A stretch of DNA of 64,000 nt from the NCBI RefSeq assembly GCF_011762155.1, contig NZ_JAASQL010000001.1, forward strand, positions 806,001 through 870,000, read 5' to 3'. Positions 36,320 through 45,362 of this stretch are shown here, in pieces; positions within the stretch are counted from its first letter, which is position 1; each line of letters starts with the position of its first letter. Position numbers and translations under genes: made by a program. This DNA is from Wenyingzhuangia heitensis (GTDB lineage Bacteria; Bacteroidota; Bacteroidia; Flavobacteriales; Flavobacteriaceae). The notes under the pieces were generated by a model that worked only from the letters and a program-made list of their open reading frames with translations, was not told the origin of the DNA and ran no database searches.

Positions 36320-36327
36320 CAAAACTA
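36320..36327 (-). promoter_or_regulatory. Promoter -7 element of the tiny lipoprotein gene
   Basis: On the minus strand this reads TAGTTTTG, an exact TAnnTTTG, implying a leader of about 100 nt. Confidence 0.5.
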
Positions 36328-36655
36328 TTTAAGATAAACAATGTTGAATGGTGTTTTTTTAACGTTTAATGGTTTTTTTTAGTCGTTTAACTGTTTATGT
36401 AGGTGTTTGAATGAGAATTAAAGGAGGTAATCTTTATTAAAACCTAAGCCTTTGGTGGAATTTGAATGTTTTTATTTTAGGTGCAATTTTTTTGTAGACG
36501 AGTTGGGGATAAAAAATATCTTTTGAAGAATAGAGGAAATTAGGAATGATAGCTGTTTTATCGGTCTTAAAGTATATGAATCTTATGTTTAAGTGCTAAA
36601 AATTATAAAATTATTAATTTATGCTAAAATAGAGTTGTTAAGAGTAAAAACAGAG
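36328..36655. other. AT-rich intergenic stretch, nothing recognised
   Basis: Between the divergent tiny lipoprotein and T9SS protein promoters there are T-rich runs but no open frame, RNA gene or strong dyad that I can support. Confidence 0.5.
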
Positions 36656-36687
36656 TTGCTTAAGTTGGTAGGGGTGTCTTATTTTTG
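36656..36687 (+). promoter_or_regulatory. Promoter of the T9SS-exported protein gene
   Basis: TATTTTTG (36680-36687) matches TAnnTTTG. A partial -33 element, TTGC (36656-36659), lies 20 bp upstream. The -7 element is 25 bp before the ATG. Confidence 0.5.
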
Positions 36688-36712
36688 ATAAATAACTAAA
36701 TATTAATTAATT

Positions 36713-38002
36713 ATGATGAAAAAAATACACAAATTTGGTTTAATAGCTGTTGTGATTGTTTTAACAGTGTTTTCTGCAAATGCACAACAAGGACCAACGA
36801 TTTATGATTTTGCTGGGGGGGCACAAAGCTGGGTAAAAGGTTATGGAACAGGTACTGTAGATCATGATCCAATAGAGGGAGTTTCAAGTGACGGTGCATT
36901 AACTCTTGAGAGATTAGGAAATAATAATGCGAACATTAGAAGGGGACAAGGTGGAGATGATACTTTCATTGTCCTAGATAGAGGTGTTTATAGTTATATT
37001 AAAATTGTATATAAGAATCAAACTAAAGCTACTGAGTTAAAAATAGCAGGAACGTCTAGAGATGCTGGAACTACTGGAGAAGGTAGTAGTTTTAGTACTA
37101 TTTCCAAATTTGATTTAGTAATTGAATCTGAAAATTATAACACGGCTTATATTGACATATCTAGTATTCCTGCTGGTCATGAGGTAACCAGATTAGATAT
37201 GCAAGTGAGAAGAAATTCTCCAGATGATACAGGCGATAAAATATTTTTTGATGAAATTGAGTTTATAGCTTCTTTACCGGTAACTACTTCTGCTTTTATC
37301 GTAGATCCTAATTTTGAAGATCCTCTAAATGACTTAGCTACTTTAACAGATAATACTTTTCTAACTAGAGAGATTTCTAATGACGAAGCTCATGGTGGGG
37401 ATAGCTCTTTAAAATTTATGGCCTCTGGTGATGCTGATAAATCAGTATTTTCTTTTTTTACTACGTATGGTGATTTAGGACAAGTTTATCCTGTAGGAAG
37501 TACTATTGAAATAAAAATGTGGGTAAAGACAAATAGAACTGAAGGACTTTTAATTCAAGCCAAAACTAAAAACACAAATGGAGGAGGTTCGATTAGTGCT
37601 CAGCCACAAGATAACCAAACAACAACTAATTTAGTTGGAGCTTGGGAAGAACTTACATTTACAATGACGGCTAATGATGCATTTGATGCGGCCAACTTTA
37701 GATTTGCATTCATTTTTAATAATGATGCTTCAGATGTTAATACAGGAGATGTTATTTATGTTGATGACTTAAGTGCTACAGTAACAGCACCTACTTTGTC
37801 TAGTAAAAAAAATACCTTAGAAGGAGTAAATGTTTCTTCTTCTAACGGAGTTATCAATGTTTCGGCTCCAGATAATAGTGAGGTTTCAATTTACTCTATT
37901 ACGGGAACTAAAGTTGTAAATAAAGCTTTGGCGAGTGGCGTTTACATTGTGAAGGTTGTTAATAACGGAAAACAATACATTAAAAAAGTAATTGTTGAGT
38001 AA
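36713..38002 (+). CDS. T9SS-exported protein with carbohydrate-module-like domains
   Basis: The 429-residue protein has a signal peptide ending ANAQ (about residue 24). Two beta-sandwich-like regions follow: about 28-190, containing IYDFAGGAQSWVKG and DKIFFDEIEFIA, and about 195-360, containing GDSSLKFMASGD and GDVIYVDDLSATV. A T9SS type A sorting domain ends the protein (about 365-429, VSIYSITGTKVV and SGVYIVKV). The FFDEIEF and YVDDLSA endings are typical of CBM4/9-like jelly rolls. No catalytic motif is visible. It is probably an extracellular glycan binder serving the neighbouring SusCD patch (inference). Confidence 0.8.
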   Translation: MMKKIHKFGLIAVVIVLTVFSANAQQGPTIYDFAGGAQSWVKGYGTGTVDHDPIEGVSSDGALTLERLGNNNANIRRGQGGDDTFIVLDRGVYSYIKIVYKNQTKATELKIAGTSRDAGTTGEGSSFSTISKFDLVIESENYNTAYIDISSIPAGHEVTRLDMQVRRNSPDDTGDKIFFDEIEFIASLPVTTSAFIVDPNFEDPLNDLATLTDNTFLTREISNDEAHGGDSSLKFMASGDADKSVFSFFTTYGDLGQVYPVGSTIEIKMWVKTNRTEGLLIQAKTKNTNGGGSISAQPQDNQTTTNLVGAWEELTFTMTANDAFDAANFRFAFIFNNDASDVNTGDVIYVDDLSATVTAPTLSSKKNTLEGVNVSSSNGVINVSAPDNSEVSIYSITGTKVVNKALASGVYIVKVVNNGKQYIKKVIVE

Positions 38003-38024
38003 GTAAGAAGATTATCATAAAGAG

Positions 38025-38061
38025 AAAATCGCTTTTAGGGAATTTCCTTAAAAGCGATTTT
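38025..38061. terminator. Bidirectional terminator between T9SS protein gene and ilvA
   Basis: A long stem (38025-38042 with 38043-38061, AAAATCGCTTTTA core pairing) has terminal A/T runs and lies between convergent genes. Confidence 0.85.
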
Positions 38062-38069
38062 TATGAATG

Positions 38070-39311
38070 TTAAATCATATAATTATACAATTCAGGTTTT
38101 TTGTTTAAATATTCTCCATAGAAACCTTTGTCTTTCATTCTTGTTATTAAAGGTTCAAAATCTTCTTTGTTTTTTAATTCAATACCCACAACAGCAGAAG
38201 CTGTACTTCTACTATTTTTTTTTGTGTATTCAAAATGAACAATATCATCGGTTTCAGACAAAACGTTTCCAACAAATTCTTTAAGAGCACCAGCACGTTG
38301 TGGAAAACGGACAATAAAATAATGCTTTAAGCCATCAAATAACAAAGCACGTTCTTTCATTTCTTCCATACGAGTAATATCGTTATTACCACCACTAACA
38401 ATACAAACTACATTTTTACCTTTAATAGCTTCTTTGTAGTGGTCTAATGCACTAACAGATAAAGCTCCAGCAGGTTCTGCTACAATCGCATTTTCATTGT
38501 ACAGTTTTAAAATAGTTTTACAGATATGGCCTTCGTCAATTAAAGTAACATCACTTAAGTATTCTTTACAAATAGGATAGGTATTGTCTCCCATTTTTTG
38601 AACAGCAGCCCCATCAACAAACTTATCTATGTTTTCTATTTTTGTATTAACTCCTTTTTCCAAAGATGTTTTTAAAGAAGGAGCTCCTTTAGGTTCTAAC
38701 CCTATAATTTTGGTAGTAGGGCTTAGGTTTTTAAATACGGTAATTACTCCAGAGGCCAATCCTCCTCCTCCTACAGGTAAAAATAAATAATCAATAGGCT
38801 TGTTAATAGCATCCAAAATTTCTAAACCTACTGTTCCTTGTCCAGACATTACATCCCAATCATTAAATGGATGTACATACGTAGCATTGTGTTCTTTTTG
38901 ATAAGCTTCTGCCGCTTTAGAGCTCTCATCAAAGGTGTCTCCAATTAGCTGAATGGTAGTGTAATCACCTCCAAACATTTTAACTTGAGAAATTTTTTGT
39001 TTGGGAGTAGTAACGGGCATAAAAATAGTACCCTTTACTTTTAAATTATTACAAGCAAAGGCAACTCCTTGTGCGTGGTTACCAGCACTTGCACAAACAA
39101 CACCATTGTTTAATTCTTCTTTAGATAAATTTTTAATTCTATTATAAGCTCCTCTAATCTTGTAGGAACGTACTTGTTGTAAGTCTTCTCTTTTAAAATA
39201 AATAGTAGCATCAAACAACTTAGAATAATTATCCATATAAGATAGGGGAGTAGTTTGTACAATTCCCTTAATATTCATTTGTGCTTTTAAGATGGATTCT
39301 AGCGTTACCAT
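38070..39311 (-). CDS. ilvA: Threonine ammonia-lyase (threonine dehydratase)
   Basis: The 413-residue PLP enzyme has the Schiff-base lysine K51 in SYKIRGAYN, the SAGNHAQG motif and the phosphate-binding VGGGGLASG. A C-terminal ACT-like regulatory domain (about 325-405, HYFIVRFPQRAGALKEF) follows. It converts threonine to 2-oxobutanoate for isoleucine synthesis. It is the last gene of the ilv cluster and is separated from ilvC by a strong hairpin terminator, so expression may need read-through. The short single-ACT form is common in Bacteroidota. Confidence 0.95.
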   Translation of the reverse strand: MVTLESILKAQMNIKGIVQTTPLSYMDNYSKLFDATIYFKREDLQQVRSYKIRGAYNRIKNLSKEELNNGVVCASAGNHAQGVAFACNNLKVKGTIFMPVTTPKQKISQVKMFGGDYTTIQLIGDTFDESSKAAEAYQKEHNATYVHPFNDWDVMSGQGTVGLEILDAINKPIDYLFLPVGGGGLASGVITVFKNLSPTTKIIGLEPKGAPSLKTSLEKGVNTKIENIDKFVDGAAVQKMGDNTYPICKEYLSDVTLIDEGHICKTILKLYNENAIVAEPAGALSVSALDHYKEAIKGKNVVCIVSGGNNDITRMEEMKERALLFDGLKHYFIVRFPQRAGALKEFVGNVLSETDDIVHFEYTKKNSRSTASAVVGIELKNKEDFEPLITRMKDKGFYGEYLNKKPELYNYMI

Positions 39312-39341
39312 AAAGTAAATTTGTGTGTAATATAAAAATAA

Positions 39342-39369
39342 AAAAGCCGTTGCAATTGCAACGGCTTTT
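39342..39369 (-). terminator. Perfect palindromic terminator between ilvC and ilvA
   Basis: A 28-bp perfect palindrome (AAAAGCCGTTGCAA and its complement) is followed on the minus strand by a U-rich run. It starts 22 bp after the ilvC stop and lies inside the ilv gene cluster. Confidence 0.88.
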
Positions 39370-39390
39370 GGAATGTATTAAAATTCGTTA

Positions 39391-40866
39391 TTAAGAAACG
39401 ATTTTTTTCATTGCAGTCATTGCTTCACGTAATTCTTCACCAATAATTTCTACATCATGTTCGCGAATCTCTCTGTTTACAGCAATTAATTCAGCGTTAT
39501 CAACACCGTTGTTAGCAGCTCCAAACGGTCTACCAACTAAATTGCTAGGTGCGTTTTTAACATACTCAGCAATTAAAGGCTTACATGCATGGTCAAATAA
39601 GTAACATCCGTATTCAGCAGTATCAGAAATTACACGGTTCATTTCAGCCAACTTCATTCTTGCAATAGTGTTTGCAATTAATGGAGTTTCGTGTAAAGAT
39701 TCGTAGTATGCAGATTCGTCAATAATTCCAGATTCTACCATTGCTTCAAAAGCTAATTCTACACCAGCTTTTACCATAGCAACCATTAAAGTTCCGTTGT
39801 CGTAATATTCTTGCTCAGAAATTTCGAAATCTCCTGCTGGAGTTTTTTCAAAGTTAGTTTCTCCTGTAGCAGCTCTCCAAGTTAATAAGTTAACATCATC
39901 GTTAGCCCAGTCTTCCATCATTGTTTTAGAAAAATGACCAGAGATAATATCATCCATGTGCTTTTGGAATAATGGTCTCATAATGTCTTTCAACTCTTCC
40001 GAAACTTTAAAAGCTTCAATTTTAGCTGGGTTAGACAATCTATCCATCATGTTAGTAATACCACCGTATTTTAAACCTTCAGTAATAGTTTCCCATCCGT
40101 ATTGAATTAATTTAGAAGCATATCCTGCATCTATTCCTTCAGCTACCATTTTGTCGAAACATAAGATAGATCCAGTTTGTAACAATCCACATAAGATAGT
40201 TTGCTCTCCCATTAAGTCAGACTTAACTTCGGCAACAAATGAAGATTTTAAGACACCAGCAGTGTGTCCTCCTGTACCAACAGCATACGCTTTAGCGTAA
40301 TCCCATCCTTTTCCTTGAGGATCATTCTCAGGGTGTACAGCAATTAAAGTAGGTACTCCAAATCCTCTTTTGAATTCTTCACGTACTTCAGATCCTGGAG
40401 ACTTAGGTGCTACCATGATCACTGTAATATCTTTACGAACTTGCATTCCTTCTTCTACGATGTTAAAACCGTGAGAGTAAGATAAACAAGAGTCTTTTTT
40501 CATTAAGGGCATAACCGCAGTTACAACAGCAGTGTGTTGTTTGTCTGGAGTTAAGTTGATTAATAAATCAGCAGTAGGAATCATCTCTTCGTAAGTTCCT
40601 ACAGCAAAGTTATTTTCAGTAGCGTTTAAAAAAGATTGTCTCTTTTCTGCGATTGCAGCTGGTCTTAAAGTATAAGATACATCTAATCCAGAATCACGCA
40701 TGTTTAACCCTTGGTTTAATCCTTGAGCACCACATCCGATGATTACTATTTTCTTACCTTTTAAAGCTTCAACTCCATTGCTGAACTCGCTTCTGTCCAT
40801 AAATTCACACTGTCCTAATTGCTCTAATTGCTCTCTTAAAGAAAGTGTGTTAAAATAATTTGCCAT
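39391..40866 (-). CDS. ilvC: Ketol-acid reductoisomerase (class II, long form)
   Basis: The 491-residue protein has the NADPH-binding [12 protein letters not shown] (about 42-53) and [31 protein letters not shown] segments (split across neighbouring residues 152-182). A duplicated C-terminal knotted domain, characteristic of the enterobacterial-type class II enzyme, follows. It rearranges and reduces acetolactate and acetohydroxybutyrate in valine and isoleucine synthesis. It lies 118 bp downstream of ilvN, with a terminator-like hairpin in between. Confidence 0.97.
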   Translation of the reverse strand: MANYFNTLSLREQLEQLGQCEFMDRSEFSNGVEALKGKKIVIIGCGAQGLNQGLNMRDSGLDVSYTLRPAAIAEKRQSFLNATENNFAVGTYEEMIPTADLLINLTPDKQHTAVVTAVMPLMKKDSCLSYSHGFNIVEEGMQVRKDITVIMVAPKSPGSEVREEFKRGFGVPTLIAVHPENDPQGKGWDYAKAYAVGTGGHTAGVLKSSFVAEVKSDLMGEQTILCGLLQTGSILCFDKMVAEGIDAGYASKLIQYGWETITEGLKYGGITNMMDRLSNPAKIEAFKVSEELKDIMRPLFQKHMDDIISGHFSKTMMEDWANDDVNLLTWRAATGETNFEKTPAGDFEISEQEYYDNGTLMVAMVKAGVELAFEAMVESGIIDESAYYESLHETPLIANTIARMKLAEMNRVISDTAEYGCYLFDHACKPLIAEYVKNAPSNLVGRPFGAANNGVDNAELIAVNREIREHDVEIIGEELREAMTAMKKIVS

Positions 40867-40909
40867 TTTGCTTTTATTTTGATTCTAATTGTTTACTTGT
40901 TATTTCGCT

Positions 40910-40948
40910 AAAAATGAGCTTGATGGCATTAAAATACCCTCAAGCTCA
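40910..40948 (-). terminator. Terminator-like hairpin between ilvN and ilvC
   Basis: A perfect 9-bp stem (40915-40923 with 40940-40948) is followed on the minus strand by five U residues (40914-40910). It could attenuate ilvC or mark an mRNA processing site. Confidence 0.55.
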
Positions 40949-40984
40949 AAATTAATTTTTATGCGTTGCCAAATTTAGTGATTT

Positions 40985-41509
40985 CTATTGAACTATCTCA
41001 CCTAAAATTTTACGAATATTCATAGCTTCTTTTGAGATTGCAACTCTACCTGAACGAACAAATTGAGCGATTCCAAAAGGTGCAAATGCATTGTAAATAG
41101 CATCTATTTCGTGTTTTCTACCCGCTTTTTCTATTATAAAAAACGTTTTGTTTACCGTAACAATGTTCATATTGTTTTCTTTGATAATGTTTTGAATCTG
41201 AGGATTCTCAAACAACAAATCAGATTTAAACTTAAACATAGCTGTTTCTGTAAAGATAATTTCATCGTCTGTATGGTAATAAGCTTGAATTACCTCTACC
41301 TGCTTTTCTAACTGACCAATAATTTTCTTTACAGCTTCTTCTGTCATATTTACAACCACAATAAATCTTGAAACATTTTCAATTTCTGAAGCAGAAACCG
41401 TTAAGCTTTCTATATTGATGTGCCTTTTAACAAAGATGGTCGAAATTCTATTTAACAACCCTAAGTTGTTTTCAGAATAAACGGATATGGTATATAATTT
41501 TTTTTCCAT
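40985..41509 (-). CDS. ilvN: Acetolactate synthase regulatory (small) subunit
   Basis: The 174-residue protein opens with an ACT domain (about 3-75; TISVYSENNLGLLNRISTIF, split from the methionine start by four residues) and ends with the small-subunit C-terminal domain (GRVAISKE). It binds branched-chain amino acids and confers feedback control on IlvB. It lies 44 bp downstream of ilvB. Confidence 0.95.
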   Translation of the reverse strand: MEKKLYTISVYSENNLGLLNRISTIFVKRHINIESLTVSASEIENVSRFIVVVNMTEEAVKKIIGQLEKQVEVIQAYYHTDDEIIFTETAMFKFKSDLLFENPQIQNIIKENNMNIVTVNKTFFIIEKAGRKHEIDAIYNAFAPFGIAQFVRSGRVAISKEAMNIRKILGEIVQ

Positions 41510-41553
41510 GTCTTAATTGATTAAAAATTGAAAATGTTAAAATTCAATTTTAG

Positions 41554-43251
41554 TTATTCTAATCTTACATCAGATACACTTGCTCCTGTAGGTACCATTG
41601 GGAATACATTGTCTTCTTTTTCTACCATTACTTCTAAAAAGTAAGAGGTTTCACAAGCAATCATTTCATCAATAGCTCCTTGTAAATCTTCACGTTTTAC
41701 TACTTTTTTAGCAGGAATACTATAGGCTTCGGCTAGCTTTACAAAATCAGGATTGATCATTTCTGTAGAAGCATAACGTTTGTCAAAAAATAATTGTTGC
41801 CATTGACGTACCATTCCTAAAAACTCGTTGTTTAGTACTACAATTTTAACCGCAGTTCCTGTTTGTAAAATAGTTCCTAATTCTTGACAAGTCATTTGGT
41901 AACCACCATCTCCAATTATTGCAACCACATGTCTGTCTGGAGCTCCCATTTTAGCTCCAATAGAAGCAGGTAAAGCAAATCCCATAGTTCCCAATCCTCC
42001 AGAGGTTACATTACTTCTGGTGTGGGTAAAGTTGGCGTAACGTACAGCCATCATTTGGTGTTGTCCTACATCAGAAACAATAACAGCATCATCGTTTGTT
42101 GCTTTATTAATTCCTTGTAATACTTCTCCCATAGTCAACCCTTCTTTAGTTGGGTTTAATTGACCATTGATAACTTTGTCAAATTCTATTTTGTCAAAAT
42201 CTCTAAACTCTTGTAACCAAGCGCTATGTTCTTTGGGTTCTATAAATTCTAAAACTTTTGCCAAGGTATCTTTTGAGTCTCCTAAAACAGCCACTGTTGT
42301 TTTAACATTTTTGTCTATTTCTGCAGGGTCAATATCAAAGTGCACAACTTTTGCTTGTTTTGCATATTTGCTTAAATCACCCGTAACACGATCGTCAAAT
42401 CTCATACCTACGGCAATCAATACATCACATTCGTTGGTTAATTTATTAGGTCCATAGTGTCCGTGCATTCCTACCATTCCTACATTTAAAGGGTGGTTGG
42501 TTGCTAAGGCAGACAAACCTAAAACAGTCCAGGCAGATGGAATACCAGATTTTTCTACAAAATCTTTAAATTCTTGTTCTGCACCTCCTAAAATAACTCC
42601 TTGACCAAAAATAATCATAGGTTTTTTAGCTGTGTTTATTAATGCGGCAGCTTCTTTAACCTTTTCTATATTTGTTTCTGGTACGGGCTTGTAACTTCTT
42701 ACAGCGGTACATTTTTCGTAGCTATAATCTAATTCACTTAACTGAGCATCTTTAGTAATATCAATTAAAACAGGTCCTGGTCTTCCAGATTTAGCGATGT
42801 AAAATGCTTTAGAGATAGCAGCGGGAATATCTTCAGCTTTGGTTACCTGAACATTCCATTTAGTAATGGGGGATGAGATACTAATAATATCTGTTTCTTG
42901 AAAAGCATCCGTTCCTAATAAATGAGAAGCTACTTGTCCTGTAATACATACTAAAGGAGTAGAATCTATTTGGGCATCTGCAATACCAGTGATTAAATTA
43001 GTAGCTCCAGGTCCTGATGTAGCTAATGCAACACCGACTTTACCAGAAGTTCTTGCATAACCTTGTGCTGCATGTGTAGCACCTTGTTCATGTCTAGTTA
43101 ATACGTGATGTAATTGATCTTGGTATTTATACAATTCATCATAGATAGGCATAATAGCTCCACCTGGGTATCCGTATGCAATATCTACACCTTCTGCAAG
43201 AAGACTTTTTACAACGGCTTCTGCACCAATGATTCTTTCTGTTTTTTTCAT
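41554..43251 (-). CDS. ilvB: Acetolactate synthase catalytic (large) subunit
   Basis: This 565-residue ThDP enzyme has the catalytic glutamate E55 in RHEQGATHAA, a central FAD-type domain and the ThDP-binding GDGGYQMT...NN motif near residues 434-462. It condenses pyruvate with pyruvate or 2-oxobutanoate as the first common step of valine, leucine and isoleucine synthesis. It partners with the adjacent IlvN. An 81-bp gap with a repeat hairpin separates it from ilvD. Confidence 0.97.
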   Translation of the reverse strand: MKKTERIIGAEAVVKSLLAEGVDIAYGYPGGAIMPIYDELYKYQDQLHHVLTRHEQGATHAAQGYARTSGKVGVALATSGPGATNLITGIADAQIDSTPLVCITGQVASHLLGTDAFQETDIISISSPITKWNVQVTKAEDIPAAISKAFYIAKSGRPGPVLIDITKDAQLSELDYSYEKCTAVRSYKPVPETNIEKVKEAAALINTAKKPMIIFGQGVILGGAEQEFKDFVEKSGIPSAWTVLGLSALATNHPLNVGMVGMHGHYGPNKLTNECDVLIAVGMRFDDRVTGDLSKYAKQAKVVHFDIDPAEIDKNVKTTVAVLGDSKDTLAKVLEFIEPKEHSAWLQEFRDFDKIEFDKVINGQLNPTKEGLTMGEVLQGINKATNDDAVIVSDVGQHQMMAVRYANFTHTRSNVTSGGLGTMGFALPASIGAKMGAPDRHVVAIIGDGGYQMTCQELGTILQTGTAVKIVVLNNEFLGMVRQWQQLFFDKRYASTEMINPDFVKLAEAYSIPAKKVVKREDLQGAIDEMIACETSYFLEVMVEKEDNVFPMVPTGASVSDVRLE

Positions 43252-43267
43252 ACTCGTAATAGTATAC

Positions 43268-43320
43268 AGTACAAAGTATTAAGTACAAAGTTTAATGCTA
43301 ATTTCTTTGTACTTAGTACT
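43268..43320. repeat. Small palindromic repeat element between ilvD and ilvB
   Basis: AGTACAAAG occurs at 43268-43276 and 43282-43290. The arm 43275-43290 pairs with 43305-43320 (16 bp, one mismatch). Such AAGTACAAAG/CTTTGTACTT units look like a dispersed intergenic repeat. On the mRNA it would form a stable intercistronic hairpin. Confidence 0.65.
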
Positions 43321-43332
43321 GGGTACTAAAAT

Positions 43333-45012
43333 TTAATATTTATCTGTAACACACCCTTCAGAAGCTGAAGCTACTGATTTAGCGTATTTAAATAAGATTC
43401 CTTTATTGTGTTTTAAAGCAGGTTGCTTCCATAATTCTTTACGTTTTGCTATTTCTTCTTCAGATACTTGCAACGTAATAGAATTGTCTTCTGCACTAAT
43501 AGAAATAGTATCTCCTGTTTCTACCAATCCAATTAATCCACCTGTTTGTGCTTCTGGCGTTATGTGACCAACAACAAACCCGTGGGTTCCTCCAGAAAAA
43601 CGACCATCTGTAATTAAGGCTACTGATTTTCCTAAACCAGCTCCCGTAATTAATGAGGTTGGTTTTAACATTTCTGGCATACCAGGTCCTCCTTTTGGTC
43701 CAACATAACGAATAACGACGACATCTCCTCTTTCTACCTCTCCGTTAGATATTCCTGTGTTAGCTGCTTGTTCACCATTGTAAACCACTGCTTTTCCTTC
43801 AAATTTTAATCCTTCGTTTCCAGATATTTTGGCAACAGCTCCTTCTTCAGCAAGGTTACCGTATAAAATTTGTAAGTTTCCAGATGATTTTAAGGCTTTG
43901 TCTTTTGGGAAAATCACATCTTGATCTTCAAATTCCATCGCTTTTACATCCGCTAAATTTTCGGCTAAAGTTTTACCTGTTACTGTAATACAATCACCGT
44001 GTAAGAAACCTTGCTCCAATAAATATTTCATAATAGCAGGAGTTCCTCCAATTCCGTGAACATCTTCCATTAAATATTTTCCAGATGGCTTTAAATCTGC
44101 AATTAATGGAGTTCTGTCAGAAACTCTTTGGAAATCTTCTAAAGTGAATTCAATATCAGCTGCATAAGCTATAGCTAAATAATGCAATACTGCATTGGTA
44201 GATCCACCTAGTGCATTTACAATAGCAATAGCATTTTCGATAGATTTTTTTGTAACAATATCTCTAGGTTTTAAATCTAGTTCTAATAATTTTTTCATAG
44301 CCTGTGCAGTACGCTCAGCTTCTGATAGTTTATTAGGGTTTTCTGCTGGAATAGATGAGTTGTAAGGCAAAGCCAATCCCATACATTCTATAGATGATGC
44401 CATAGTGTTAGCGGTATACATACCTCCACATGCACCTGCACCTGGAATAGATGCTTTGATGATTTCTCTATATTCTTTTTCGTCAATTTCTCCTGCAACT
44501 TTTTGACCCAAAGCTTCAAAAGCAGATACAATGTTTAACTTACGCCCTTTGTATTTACCAGAAGCAATAGTTCCACCATAAACCATAATTGATGGACGGT
44601 TTAAACGAAGCATGGCAATAATAGCACCTGGCATATTTTTATCACATCCTACAACACCAATCAAGCCATCATAGCTCTGAGCATTTACTACAGTTTCCAT
44701 AGAGTCTGCAATAATATCTCTAGATGCTAAAGAATAATTCATACCAGACGTTCCCATAGAAATACCATCACTTACACCAATGGTGTTAAAGGTTAATCCT
44801 ACTTGCTCGTTAAGATTCGCATATTTTTTAATTTCTTGAGCTAACTTATTTAAATGCATGTTACATGGATTACCATCATAACCAGTACTTGCAATACCAA
44901 TTTGAGGTTTGTTCATGTCTTCATCTGTCAATCCAACTGCATATAGCATAGCTTGTGATGCTGGTTGAGAAGGATCTTGAGTAAGTCTTTTACTGTGTTT
45001 ATTTAATGCCAT
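43333..45012 (-). CDS. ilvD: Dihydroxy-acid dehydratase
   Basis: Starting at ATG 45012 ([11 protein letters not shown], preceded by an A-rich leader and a -7 element) the product is 559 residues. A TTG 36 bp upstream is a less likely start. Iron-sulfur cysteine motifs are visible in [17 protein letters not shown] and [12 protein letters not shown]. It dehydrates dihydroxy-isovalerate and its methyl homologue to the 2-oxo acids. It is the first gene of ilvD-ilvB-ilvN-ilvC-ilvA. Confidence 0.96.
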   Translation of the reverse strand: MALNKHSKRLTQDPSQPASQAMLYAVGLTDEDMNKPQIGIASTGYDGNPCNMHLNKLAQEIKKYANLNEQVGLTFNTIGVSDGISMGTSGMNYSLASRDIIADSMETVVNAQSYDGLIGVVGCDKNMPGAIIAMLRLNRPSIMVYGGTIASGKYKGRKLNIVSAFEALGQKVAGEIDEKEYREIIKASIPGAGACGGMYTANTMASSIECMGLALPYNSSIPAENPNKLSEAERTAQAMKKLLELDLKPRDIVTKKSIENAIAIVNALGGSTNAVLHYLAIAYAADIEFTLEDFQRVSDRTPLIADLKPSGKYLMEDVHGIGGTPAIMKYLLEQGFLHGDCITVTGKTLAENLADVKAMEFEDQDVIFPKDKALKSSGNLQILYGNLAEEGAVAKISGNEGLKFEGKAVVYNGEQAANTGISNGEVERGDVVVIRYVGPKGGPGMPEMLKPTSLITGAGLGKSVALITDGRFSGGTHGFVVGHITPEAQTGGLIGLVETGDTISISAEDNSITLQVSEEEIAKRKELWKQPALKHNKGILFKYAKSVASASEGCVTDKY

Positions 45013-45052
45013 TTTAAGAGGTCTTTTTTTTCTGAATTTACTTAACAATACA

Positions 45053-45060
45053 CAAAATTA
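45053..45060 (-). promoter_or_regulatory. Promoter -7 element of the ilv operon
   Basis: On the minus strand this reads TAATTTTG, an exact TAnnTTTG, 40 bp before the ilvD ATG at 45012. It overlaps the region of the alternative TTG start, supporting the downstream start. Confidence 0.6.
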
Positions 45061-45253
45061 GAATAGTAATTCAAGTTTAAAAAAGCAACCTAAAAAAGTT
45101 ACGTTGTTCAGAGGTTTGTTTTTTGTGTAAACATCTGTAATAGTGGTGTTTGGTTTTTTTATTTAATGATGTTAATCTTGTTTTTATGTTTTCTAATTAT
45201 ATATTTAACAACATGATAAATGTTGTGGATTCTAACAGAAAACTATATTGTTG

Positions 45254-45315
45254 TTAAACTACGTATTTTTACGTAGTTTAATTAAGTATTTATTTCTTTT
45301 ATTAATACTTAATTA
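45254..45315. promoter_or_regulatory. Two adjoining dyads upstream of gltA, possible operators
   Basis: The first dyad has perfect 12-bp arms (45254-45265 with 45270-45281, loop TTTT, centre TACGTA on both sides). The second has perfect 12-bp arms (45279-45290 with 45304-45315). The second covers the space just upstream of the gltA -7 element. They share three bases, so the two hairpins compete. The rest of the ilvD-gltA interval (45061-45253) is AT-rich with nothing I can identify. Confidence 0.6.
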
Positions 45316-45319
45316 TTTG

Positions 45320-45327
45320 TAGATTTG
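45320..45327 (+). promoter_or_regulatory. Promoter -7 element of gltA
   Basis: TAGATTTG matches TAnnTTTG exactly, 35 bp before the ATG. A T-run at 45297-45300, 19 bp upstream, could serve as the -33 element. Confidence 0.6.
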
Positions 45328-45362
45328 TGAAATTCAAAAAAATGAGGAAATAACATTTATAT

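Noticed and set aside
43268-43320. AGTACAAAG repeats as the start of a CRISPR array
   Set aside because: Units are 9 bp, only two direct copies, with no regular unique spacers and no cas genes.
45013-45048. TTG start giving 12 extra residues on IlvD
   Set aside because: The region lies just downstream of a good -7 element and the ATG at 45012 begins the family's usual N-terminus.
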